A stretch of DNA of 64,000 bases from Rhodococcus rhodnii (GTDB taxonomy: Bacteria > Actinomycetota > Actinomycetes > Mycobacteriales > Pseudonocardiaceae). Location: positions 19,054-83,053 of the forward strand of contig JOAA01000040.1 of NCBI GenBank assembly GCA_000720375.1. The letters are read 5' to 3'. The notes under the pieces are model-generated. The model was not told the origin of the DNA. It did not search any database and saw nothing but the letters and a program-made list of their open reading frames with translations. The position numbers and the translations under genes were made by a program. Shown here piece after piece: positions 8,621-16,613 of the stretch (position 1 is its first letter; the number at the start of each line of letters is the position of its first letter).

Positions 8621-10149
8621 CTGTCCACATCGACGCGGACGTGACCGATGTGGTCGGTCACGTCCCGCGCCGACTGTTCGGCTCATTCGTCGAACACATG
8701 GGACGCGGGGTGTACACCGGGATCTACGAACCCGGACACCCCGCCGCCGACGAACGAGGATTCCGGCATGACGTGCTGGACCTCGTCCGGGAGCTCGGCC
8801 CGACCGTGGTGCGCTATCCCGGTGGCAACTTCGTGTCCGGCTACCGATGGGAGGACGGCGTCGGTCCCGTGGACCGGCGCCCGGTGCGGCTCGATCCCGC
8901 CTGGCACAGCGTGGAAAGCAACCAGTTCGGGCTGCACGAGTTCATGGACTGGGCCCAAACGACTGGCGTCGAACCCATGTACGCGGTCAACCTCGGCACG
9001 CGCGGCATGCAGGAGGCCATGGACGTCCTCGAGTACTGCAACCACCCGGGTGGAACCACACTGAGCGAACAGCGTCGCGCGAACGGGGCCGATCGTCCTT
9101 TTCAGATCCGGCTGTGGTGTCTCGGCAACGAGATGGACGGCCCCTGGCAGATCGGCCACAAGACCGCTGACGAGTACGGCAGGCTCGCCGCGGAGACCGC
9201 ACGCGCCATGCGCATGATCGACCCCCGTGTCGAACTCGTCGTCGCTGGCAGCTCCAGCAGGCAGATGCCGACGTTCGGATCATGGGAACGGACCGTGCTG
9301 AGCCACACCGCCGCGCTGGTGGACCACATCTCGCTGCATGCGTACTACCAAGAACTCGACGGCGACGCTGACAGCTACCTCGCCAGCGCGGTAGCACTGG
9401 ACGGCTACATCCGCACCACCGCCGGCATCATCGACGAGACGCTGGCGAATCTCAGGCTGGACAAGAAGATCGGGATCAGCGTCGACGAGTGGAACAGCTG
9501 GGACCTGCGCCGGTGGAACGACATCGACTCCGCCCAGCTCGCCGCCGAGGGCTGGCAGCGAGCTCCGAGGATCATCGAGGACACCTACACGGTCACCGAT
9601 GCCGTCGTGGTCGGTTCACTGCTGAGCTGCCTGCTGCGCAACGTCGATCGGGTCAGCATGGCCAACCAGGCACAGCTGGTGAACGTCATCGCGCCCATCC
9701 GCTCCGAACCGGGCGGCCCGTCCTGGCGGCAGACGATCTTCCACCCGTTCCGGCTCGTCGCCGCCTCCGCCCGTGGATCGAGCCTGCGGCTGACCGTCAA
9801 CGGGGAACGGATCCACACCTCCCAGCATGGTGAGGTCGACATCGTCGATGCCGCGGCGACCGTGGACTCCGGACACTGCGCGGTGTTCCTCACCAACCGC
9901 TCGACAACTTCAGCCACCGAAGTCCGGCTCTGGATTCGGGGAACAGTCATGGACCTCGCGGATGCCTGGACCATCGCCACACCCGACGGGCTCACCCGCC
10001 ACGCCACCAATACCGCCGAGTCACAGCCCGTCCAGCCCACAAGGCTGCCGGGCGTCGCAGCGGTCCCGCACCACGGAGGAACCATCATCACCGCCACGCT
10101 TCCGCCGCTGTCCTGGACCGCGCTTCGATTGGGAGGACAGGGTGCCTGA
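8617..10149 (+). CDS. intracellular alpha-L-arabinofuranosidase, GH51
   Basis: Removes terminal alpha-L-arabinofuranosyl residues from imported oligosaccharides. The 510-aa length matches GH51. The TIM barrel carries acid/base Glu172 (CLGNEMDGPWQ) and nucleophile Glu291 (ISVDEWNSW), followed by the family C-terminal beta-sandwich (about 400-510). No signal peptide is present, so it acts in the cytoplasm after uptake. The ATG at 8617 overlaps the lipoprotein stop; longer in-frame readings into that gene are spurious. The 3' end overlaps the GH35 start by 8 bp, so synthesis of the two exo-enzymes is coupled. Confidence 0.93.
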   Translation: MTVHIDADVTDVVGHVPRRLFGSFVEHMGRGVYTGIYEPGHPAADERGFRHDVLDLVRELGPTVVRYPGGNFVSGYRWEDGVGPVDRRPVRLDPAWHSVESNQFGLHEFMDWAQTTGVEPMYAVNLGTRGMQEAMDVLEYCNHPGGTTLSEQRRANGADRPFQIRLWCLGNEMDGPWQIGHKTADEYGRLAAETARAMRMIDPRVELVVAGSSSRQMPTFGSWERTVLSHTAALVDHISLHAYYQELDGDADSYLASAVALDGYIRTTAGIIDETLANLRLDKKIGISVDEWNSWDLRRWNDIDSAQLAAEGWQRAPRIIEDTYTVTDAVVVGSLLSCLLRNVDRVSMANQAQLVNVIAPIRSEPGGPSWRQTIFHPFRLVAASARGSSLRLTVNGERIHTSQHGEVDIVDAAATVDSGHCAVFLTNRSTTSATEVRLWIRGTVMDLADAWTIATPDGLTRHATNTAESQPVQPTRLPGVAAVPHHGGTIITATLPPLSWTALRLGGQGA

Positions 10150-11887
10150 GTTCACCATCGGTGAGAACGACTTCCTGCTCGACGGCCGGCCGTTCCAGAT
10201 CATCTCCGGTGCACTGCACTACTTCCGGGTGCACCCGGACCTGTGGGCCGACCGCATCGAGAAGGCCCGTCAGATGGGCCTGAACACCATCGAGACGTAC
10301 GTCGCCTGGAACGCCCACTCCCCCGAGCCCGGCGAGTTCGACCTGTCCGGTGGTCTGGACCTCGACCGGTTCCTGCGCATGATCGCGGAAGCCGGGATGT
10401 ACGCGATTGTCCGGCCAGGCCCGTACATCTGCGCCGAATGGGACAACGGTGGCCTGCCTGCCTGGTTGTTCCGCGACCCGGAGGTCGGCGTACGCCAGTA
10501 CGAGCCGCGCTATCTGGCCGCGGTCCGTGAGTATCTGGACCAGGTCTACCGTGTCGTTGTGCCGCACCAGATCGACCGCGGCGGCCCGGTCCTGCTGGTT
10601 CAGGTCGAGAACGAGTACGGCGCGTTCGGCGACGACAAGCGCTACCTCGCCGAGCTCACCCGGTACACCCGGGACGCCGGGATCACCGTTCCACTGACCA
10701 CTGTGGACCAACCGACGCCGGAGATGCTCGCGGCCGGGAGTCTGGACGGGCTGCACCGCACCGCTTCCTTCGGCTCGCGCAGCACCGAACGCCTCGCCAC
10801 GCTGCGTGCCCACCAGCCCACCGGGCCGCTCATGTGCAGCGAGTTCTGGGATGGCTGGTTCGACCACTGGGGCGCGCACCACCACACCACGCCGGTCGAG
10901 GAGTCAGCGGCCGACCTGGACGCGCTGCTCGCCGCGGGTGCGTCGGTCAACCTCTACATGTTCCACGGCGGGACCAACTTCGGCCTCACCAACGGCGCCA
11001 ACGACAAGGGCGTCTACCAGCCGCTGGTGACCTCGTACGACTACGACGCACCACTGGACGAAGCGGGCAATCCGACGCGGAAGTACCACGCTTTCCGGGA
11101 GGTGATCGCCCGCTATCACAAGGTGCCCGACAGTGTGCCGCTCCCGCCACAGCCCGCTCCCGCACTGACCGCAGAACTGCGCGATCCCGTACGGCTTCTC
11201 GACGCACCACAGCGATGGGGTACCTGGCAGTCACACGACCACCTGCCCACGTTCGACGAGCTGTCACCTATCCCGCGGCTCGCCTTGCTGCGGGCGCGAA
11301 TCGACGGCAACCGGCCAAGCGTGCTGACCTTCGGCGAGATCCGTGACCGTGCGACGGTGTTCGTCGACGGCAACCAGATCGGCACCCTGCTCAGGGAGCA
11401 CCACGACCGGGCAATCGCGTTGCCCAGGTCGAACGGGGAACTTCTGGTCCTCGTGGAAGACCAGGGGCGGGTCGACTATGGCCCGCGGATCGGCGAGCCG
11501 AAAGGCATCATCGGCGGCGCGACCTTGGACGGCACCCCATTGTCCACTTGGGACGTACTGCCGATCGACCTGACCGCCATACCGGACCTCCGGCCCGACG
11601 GCACCCCGGCGACACTGTTCGGCCCGGTCGTGATGCGTGCCGTGGTCAATGTGGACCAACCGGCCGACCTCTTCCTCGACACCGGGGACTGGGGCAAGGG
11701 AATGGTCTGGTTCAACGGTTTTCTGCTCGGCCGCTACTGGCGGCGAGGTCCACAACGGACAATGTACGTGCCTCGCCCGCTGGTCCAGCCGTACGGCAAC
11801 CAGATCGTCGTCCTCGAACTGGACACCATGCTCAGCCCCGAAGTCAGTTTCGTGCCTTATCCCCTGCTCGGCCACACCGAAGCCTGA
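10142..11887 (+). CDS. intracellular beta-galactosidase, GH35
   Basis: Releases terminal beta-galactose from galacto-oligosaccharides. The 581-aa protein has the GH35 catalytic barrel with acid/base Glu158 (VQVENEYG) and nucleophile Glu234 (MCSEFWDGWFDHWG), then beta-sandwich domains ending in the family motif KGMVWFNGFLLGRYW. It starts at GTG 10142, supported by GGGAGG about 6 nt upstream, and overlaps GH51. There is no signal peptide. With GH51 it would trim side-chain fragments of type II arabinogalactan made outside by the GH30 enzyme encoded next. Confidence 0.93.
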   Translation: MPEFTIGENDFLLDGRPFQIISGALHYFRVHPDLWADRIEKARQMGLNTIETYVAWNAHSPEPGEFDLSGGLDLDRFLRMIAEAGMYAIVRPGPYICAEWDNGGLPAWLFRDPEVGVRQYEPRYLAAVREYLDQVYRVVVPHQIDRGGPVLLVQVENEYGAFGDDKRYLAELTRYTRDAGITVPLTTVDQPTPEMLAAGSLDGLHRTASFGSRSTERLATLRAHQPTGPLMCSEFWDGWFDHWGAHHHTTPVEESAADLDALLAAGASVNLYMFHGGTNFGLTNGANDKGVYQPLVTSYDYDAPLDEAGNPTRKYHAFREVIARYHKVPDSVPLPPQPAPALTAELRDPVRLLDAPQRWGTWQSHDHLPTFDELSPIPRLALLRARIDGNRPSVLTFGEIRDRATVFVDGNQIGTLLREHHDRAIALPRSNGELLVLVEDQGRVDYGPRIGEPKGIIGGATLDGTPLSTWDVLPIDLTAIPDLRPDGTPATLFGPVVMRAVVNVDQPADLFLDTGDWGKGMVWFNGFLLGRYWRRGPQRTMYVPRPLVQPYGNQIVVLELDTMLSPEVSFVPYPLLGHTEA

Positions 11888-11907
11888 ACGAAAGGGGTGG
11901 TTCAACG

Positions 11908-13893
11908 ATGAACCTCCGGCGTGTGCTCACTGTTCTCTGCGTCCCATTAGCGACCGCGGCCGCGGTGCCCGTCGTCGCCTCGGCGGCCGATTCGGTCACC
12001 GTCCGGCCTGATCCGACCTATCGCCAGGAGCCCTTCGAGGGGTGGGGCGCGAGCCTGGCGTGGATGGCCGTGGCCACCGGCGGCTATCCCGACCAGATCC
12101 GCACCAAGCTCGCGGACATGGTCTTCGGCCCGGAGGGGCTGAACTTCACCATCGCCCGGTTCAACATCGGCGGCGGCAACGCCCCGGACGTACCGCCCTA
12201 TCTGCGTCCTGGCGGCGCGGTGCCGGGTTGGTGGAAGGCGCCGGCTGGGACGACCCGCAACGACAAGGACTGGTGGACGCCCACCGATCCCGCCGAGTTC
12301 AACCCCGCGGCCGACCCGAACCAGCGCTGGTGGGTGGACCGGATCAAGAACCGGGTGACCAAGTGGGAGACGTTCAGCAACTCCCCGCCGTACTTCCACA
12401 CCGTCTCCGGGTACGTCTCCGGCGGTTTCAACGCCACCGACGAGCAGTTGCGCACCGAGAAGATCGGTGACTACACCGCGTATCTGGCAAAGGCCACGAA
12501 GACCCTCGAACGCGCGCACGGGATCACGGTGTCCTCAGTGGACCCGTTCAACGAGCCCAACACCAACTACTGGAAGACCACCCTGGGCAGCAACGGAAAT
12601 CCCACCGGCGGGCGCCAGGAAGGCGCGCACATCGGACCGGCCGTGCAGTCGCAGGTGATCCCTGAGATGCGCAAGGCGTTGTCGGCGGCGGGATCCCAGG
12701 CCGTGGTCTCCGCACCGGACGAGACCAACCCGGATCTGTTCGCAGCCGACTGGTACGGCTGGTCGCCCGAGTCCCGCGCACAGGTCAAGCAGCTCAACGT
12801 GCACACCTACGGCACCGGAAACCGTCCTGTCGCAAGGGACATCGCCAAGGGCGCGGCGAAACCGCTGTGGATGAGCGAGGTCGGCGGGAGCTGGCTGGAC
12901 CGGCAGGACTTCACCAGCATGGACCCCGGCCTCGGCCTGGCCAGGCAGATCACCGACGACCTGCGGCTGCTCGAGCCGAGGGCGTGGGTCAGCTGGCAGC
13001 CGATCGAGGACTACAACAACATGAAGCCGGGCGGCGAGACGCCCGCCGGGATGAACTGGGGCGAGATCCAGGTTCCGTTCGACTGCCCGCGTGACGCCAC
13101 CCTTGCGACGTGTCCGATCAGGACGAACACGAAGTACCACACGATGCGTAACTTCACCCACTACATCAAGCCAGGCGACCGGATCATCGGGGTGAACGAC
13201 ACCGCCAGCACCGTCGCGATGCGCGGCGAGAACCTGGCAACTGTCGTGCACGCCAACGCCACTACTGCGGACCGTGACGTGGTGCTTGACTTGTCCGGCT
13301 TCGGGAACATCCGCAACGGCGCGACCGTCACTCCGGTGATCACGGACGTCAGCAGGGCGCTGCAGCGCGGCGCTCCGGTGCGGGTGATCAACAAGAAGGC
13401 CACCATCCGCGTTCCCGCGAGGTCCGTGACGAGCTTCGTCGTCAACGGTGTCAGTTCCGCGGCGCCGGGCACCGGAATCGGCTCAGGCAAGCCGTTCTCG
13501 TTCACCGGAGTCCAAAGTGGCAAGTCACTGAACGCCGAGAACGGCTCGGTCGTCCAGCGGACGACGGACGCGTCAGCGCCCACGCAGCGTTGGGTTCTCA
13601 CCAACCGCACCGGCTGCCACGGCAACCGCGACCAGTACACCATCACCAACGCCGGCACCAAGCAGGTGCTCAGCACGGCCGACGGCGCCGTGACACTGGC
13701 CGCGCCCGGCACCGACAACGCCGCGTCGCGCTGGATACTATCCAGCACAGGCGATACGACGTGGACGTTCGTCAACGTGGGCACCGGCCAGTTGCTGGAT
13801 GTCGTTGGCGAATCTCGTGAGGACGGCGCTCGAATCGGGCTCTACCGTCCCACCAACGGCGCGAACCAGAGGTGGACAGCCGCCGCACAGTAG
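11908..13893 (+). CDS. secreted GH30 endo-beta-1,6-galactanase-like enzyme with ricin-type CBM13
   Basis: Extracellular glycosidase, 661 aa. It has a signal peptide (about 1-27, ending VVASAA), then a GH30 (beta/alpha)8 domain plus beta-sandwich. Acid/base Glu216 is in VDPFNEPNTNYW and nucleophile Glu324 in LWMSEVGGSW. A C-terminal ricin B-like domain follows (about 520-661, with QRW/SRW/QRW-type repeats). The sequence style (EGWGASLAWMAVATGG, NIGGGN) matches GH30 subfamily 5, whose characterised members are endo-beta-1,6-galactanases; that subfamily assignment is from memory. AAAGGGG lies upstream of the ATG. As the last gene of the operon it supplies the exported depolymerase whose products the importer and exo-enzymes use. 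Confidence 0.88.
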   Translation: MNLRRVLTVLCVPLATAAAVPVVASAADSVTVRPDPTYRQEPFEGWGASLAWMAVATGGYPDQIRTKLADMVFGPEGLNFTIARFNIGGGNAPDVPPYLRPGGAVPGWWKAPAGTTRNDKDWWTPTDPAEFNPAADPNQRWWVDRIKNRVTKWETFSNSPPYFHTVSGYVSGGFNATDEQLRTEKIGDYTAYLAKATKTLERAHGITVSSVDPFNEPNTNYWKTTLGSNGNPTGGRQEGAHIGPAVQSQVIPEMRKALSAAGSQAVVSAPDETNPDLFAADWYGWSPESRAQVKQLNVHTYGTGNRPVARDIAKGAAKPLWMSEVGGSWLDRQDFTSMDPGLGLARQITDDLRLLEPRAWVSWQPIEDYNNMKPGGETPAGMNWGEIQVPFDCPRDATLATCPIRTNTKYHTMRNFTHYIKPGDRIIGVNDTASTVAMRGENLATVVHANATTADRDVVLDLSGFGNIRNGATVTPVITDVSRALQRGAPVRVINKKATIRVPARSVTSFVVNGVSSAAPGTGIGSGKPFSFTGVQSGKSLNAENGSVVQRTTDASAPTQRWVLTNRTGCHGNRDQYTITNAGTKQVLSTADGAVTLAAPGTDNAASRWILSSTGDTTWTFVNVGTGQLLDVVGESREDGARIGLYRPTNGANQRWTAAAQ

Positions 13894-13894
13894 A

Positions 13895-14908
13895 TCATGG
13901 GCGCAACAGGAATCCGGGCACCAACGGATCGTCCGGGTCGATCGAGAACACATGCTCCCCCGTGCGGTAGGCCATGCCTGTGATCTGCGGGATGACAGCA
14001 GAACGTGCGTCGACGGTTCCCAGGACCGTCCCGGTGAACGTGCTGCCAACGATCGAGTCGTGCCGCAGCACAGTGCCCGCTGGCAGCCGACCCTCGGCTG
14101 CCAGCACCGCGATCCGGGCACACGTCCCTGAGCCGCACGGGGAACGGTCGACTTGTCCATCAGCGAACACCGCGACGTTGCGCTGATGGACAAGTCCGTC
14201 GGCGCCGCCGAGGTCGTCAAACCAGATGGTGCCGTAGATGCCGGTCAGTCGCGGGTCGGTCGGGTGCGTGGCATACGCGGTGTCGTTGAGCGCCCATTTG
14301 ATCTCACGTCCGACCGCGACGAGCTCGCCGAGACACTCTGGAGTGACCGCCAACCCGACCTGGCCAGCGGGCAACGTCGCGTAGATCGCTCCGCCGTAGG
14401 CCACGGTCACGGTCACCTCGCCACGGGAAGTGGCCACCGGCACGTCGGTGGCCACCACCCAGCTGGGCACGTTGACGAAGTCGACAGCCACTATCCGCGC
14501 GTCCTCGCGATGCACCCGTGCGGTCACCCGACCGGACGGCACATCGATCACCACGTCCACACTGCCGGTAACCGGAGCCGTCACCCGGCCGGTCTGCACC
14601 GCCCACACGCCGAGTGCGATAGTCCCGTGTCCACACGCGGTCGAGAAACCGTCCTTGTGCCAGAACAGCACGCCGAGATGAGCACCATCGTCGTCCGGCG
14701 GCACGATGAACCCGCCGTACATGTCGGCATGTCCGCGAGGCTCCGAGCACAGCACCGCCCGCAGCGCCTGGATGTCAGGATCCTCGATTGCCCGAGCGCG
14801 ACGCTCGGCCACCGTCACCCCGGGAATTGGCACCGGCGGATCGGCCACGATCCGAAAAGGCTCCCCACCCGTGTGGTAATCCGTGGTCACGATCGTCGAC
14901 GGCAGCAC
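13895..14908 (-). CDS. proline racemase-family 4-hydroxyproline 2-epimerase
   Basis: Cytoplasmic cofactor-independent epimerase, 337 aa, the usual length of the family. Both catalytic cysteines are present: Cys92 (STACGHGT) and Cys258 (DRSPCGSGTCAR). This favours racemase/epimerase over trans-3-hydroxyproline dehydratase, which keeps only one cysteine. Other family marks are TTDYHTGGEPFRIV and KWALNDT. GTG at 14908 is chosen as the first start before the conserved N-terminus; GTG 14890 is a shorter alternative. It converges on the GH30 gene with a 1-bp gap. Hydroxyproline is abundant in arabinogalactan proteins, so its position beside an arabinogalactan locus suggests use of the protein backbone. 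Proline racemase activity cannot be excluded. Confidence 0.85.
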   Translation of the reverse strand: MLPSTIVTTDYHTGGEPFRIVADPPVPIPGVTVAERRARAIEDPDIQALRAVLCSEPRGHADMYGGFIVPPDDDGAHLGVLFWHKDGFSTACGHGTIALGVWAVQTGRVTAPVTGSVDVVIDVPSGRVTARVHREDARIVAVDFVNVPSWVVATDVPVATSRGEVTVTVAYGGAIYATLPAGQVGLAVTPECLGELVAVGREIKWALNDTAYATHPTDPRLTGIYGTIWFDDLGGADGLVHQRNVAVFADGQVDRSPCGSGTCARIAVLAAEGRLPAGTVLRHDSIVGSTFTGTVLGTVDARSAVIPQITGMAYRTGEHVFSIDPDDPLVPGFLLRP

Positions 14909-14945
14909 TACGGCATCGTCCCATGCCGATCTCGCCTCGACTGAC

Positions 14946-14990
14946 CGTAACGAGAACTCGCTGTGGACCGAGATACGGAGAGCCGTTACG
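14946..14990. promoter_or_regulatory. inverted repeat in divergent promoter region
   Basis: CGTAACG at 14946-14952 and its complement CGTTACG at 14984-14990 lie in the 100-bp gap between the epimerase start and the large CHAT-system gene. The perfect 7-bp arms 31 bp apart could be paired operator half-sites. No regulator for it is recognised here. Confidence 0.35.
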
Positions 14991-15008
14991 CCAGACCGCG
15001 AGGATGAG

Positions 15009-16613
15009 ATGACCAACCGTCGCGCAGTTCGGGAGCCCGCGTCGGTGACGCGGATGTGGCAGATTCTCGACGGCGAGGCGGATCCGGCCGACCAGGACAG
15101 TCCACGGAAGCTCAGCGCGTTGGTGGACGCGACATGGGACCTGTGGCGCCGGCTCGACGACCCCGATCTGCCCCGCACGAATGTCCTTCGCGGCCAGCGC
15201 CGGAAAGCTGCCCGGGCCGGTGCCCCGGCTGATTTGCTGGGTTTCATCGACGAGGTGTGCGAGTTCGTCGAACAGACGGAGCCTGTGGCCGCAACTGAGC
15301 GCGACGACCGGTGGGCGTCCGCCGGAGTGTTCTCCTGGGCGCATGATGTGTCGGCGGCGCGGACGCCGGACCTGGATCGGCTCGCGGCGGCCTGTGACGC
15401 CAGCTGGAAGCTCTACACGTCGGCATGTCTGCTCGGGCTCGACAACTGGCGGCGGGAGATCGCGGACGTCGTGCTGAGGCGGTCACGTGATGTGTTCGTT
15501 CCGGCTGGTCATTTGGGACGATGGCGTGTCGCGGCGAAGTACCGCGGCTACCACCACGTTGTCTTCATGGCCGTGCAGCGGCTCGCGTCCGATGAGGACC
15601 CGGTGTTCGAGCAGCATTTCATGCTTCACAACCCGAATCCGATCCCGGACGTGATCGGGGGTTATCTGGGCAAGGAACACGTCCGCCAGCAGGAGTTGCT
15701 CGGGAGCTTGTCGAAGAACGCCGTGGCGTTGGACATCGGTATGCACATCCGTGGGTCCGAGTACGACTCCAACCAGTTCGTCGGCGGGTACGAGCACTGC
15801 GTGGACGACGAAATCCGTGCTGTGGTCAGTCGTATCGGCCCACAGGACGTCCAGGCGATCACAGTTCCCCGTGAGCACTTCGGGATCGGCGTTCCCGCGC
15901 TGTACTACCGCAGCTATCAGCAAGATTCCCCGGCTGTGGACTTCTCGGTGTGCACGTGGCTGCTGCCGCAGGACGAGGATTACCGCCGGGATCTCGGCGA
16001 ACGGTGGGAAAGGCTGACCGGGCAGGACGTGGTCGCCGACGCCGTGACCGCCGCCGAACTCGCCGGTGAGGCGGCTGACATCGACCCGGAGATCGACGCG
16101 AAAGCACGCGCGTTTTTCGTGCGCACCATGGAGAATTTGGTCGCGGCGGGACGGTTCGGCGACGTGATCAGAGTCGTCGACGCCACTGAACCGTGGCTTG
16201 CGTCCATCCTCGACGACTCAGAGCACGGATGGCTGCGGGCCTACTATCAGGTGGCGCGGACCACGACGGTGCCGCGGGACGAGGCGCCGTGGTTGATCAG
16301 CGACGCTTGTGCCGCCCTGGCGACCTCGGATCGGCCTCAGGACTTGACCCAGTGCGAGTCGTTGCTCCGGACGGTGCTCACCGACCAGACGTACGCCAAC
16401 CAGCACGACCAGTTGATCGGATCGCTGATCCGCTGCAAAATCCGGCAAACAACCGTGGAAATGAACGTCCGGCCGGCAGCTGAACTGTCGGTGCTGTTGG
16501 ACGAACTCGACATCAGCACAGACCTGGTCCACGCCGCGAGGATCGGCATCGTCGCCCTGGTCGGCCCAGCAGTCGGCGGACGAGTTGTATGCGGCTGTCG
16601 ACGCGGTCGGTAA
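15009..16613 (+). CDS. large CHAT-system protein, N-terminal part (upstream of a frame break)
   Basis: A 534-aa reading frame with no family I can name. It starts at ATG 15009 with AGGATGAG just upstream. Residues 1-180 are mostly helical. Residues 180-380 look like a mixed alpha/beta domain (YRGYHHVVFMAVQRL, FMLHNPNPIPDVIGGYLG, ALDIGMHIRGSEYDSNQFVGG). From about 400 onward the sequence becomes helical-repeat-like (ARAFFVRTMENLVAAGRFGDVIRVV). The last dozen codons (GGRVVCGCRRGR) look like out-of-frame reading. The same helical-repeat text resumes one frame over in the next entry, overlapping by 29 bp. I therefore read this as the N-terminal part of one protein of about 1,900 residues, broken near 16555-16575. 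Two overlapping genes remain possible. Confidence 0.75.
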   Translation: MTNRRAVREPASVTRMWQILDGEADPADQDSPRKLSALVDATWDLWRRLDDPDLPRTNVLRGQRRKAARAGAPADLLGFIDEVCEFVEQTEPVAATERDDRWASAGVFSWAHDVSAARTPDLDRLAAACDASWKLYTSACLLGLDNWRREIADVVLRRSRDVFVPAGHLGRWRVAAKYRGYHHVVFMAVQRLASDEDPVFEQHFMLHNPNPIPDVIGGYLGKEHVRQQELLGSLSKNAVALDIGMHIRGSEYDSNQFVGGYEHCVDDEIRAVVSRIGPQDVQAITVPREHFGIGVPALYYRSYQQDSPAVDFSVCTWLLPQDEDYRRDLGERWERLTGQDVVADAVTAAELAGEAADIDPEIDAKARAFFVRTMENLVAAGRFGDVIRVVDATEPWLASILDDSEHGWLRAYYQVARTTTVPRDEAPWLISDACAALATSDRPQDLTQCESLLRTVLTDQTYANQHDQLIGSLIRCKIRQTTVEMNVRPAAELSVLLDELDISTDLVHAARIGIVALVGPAVGGRVVCGCRRGR

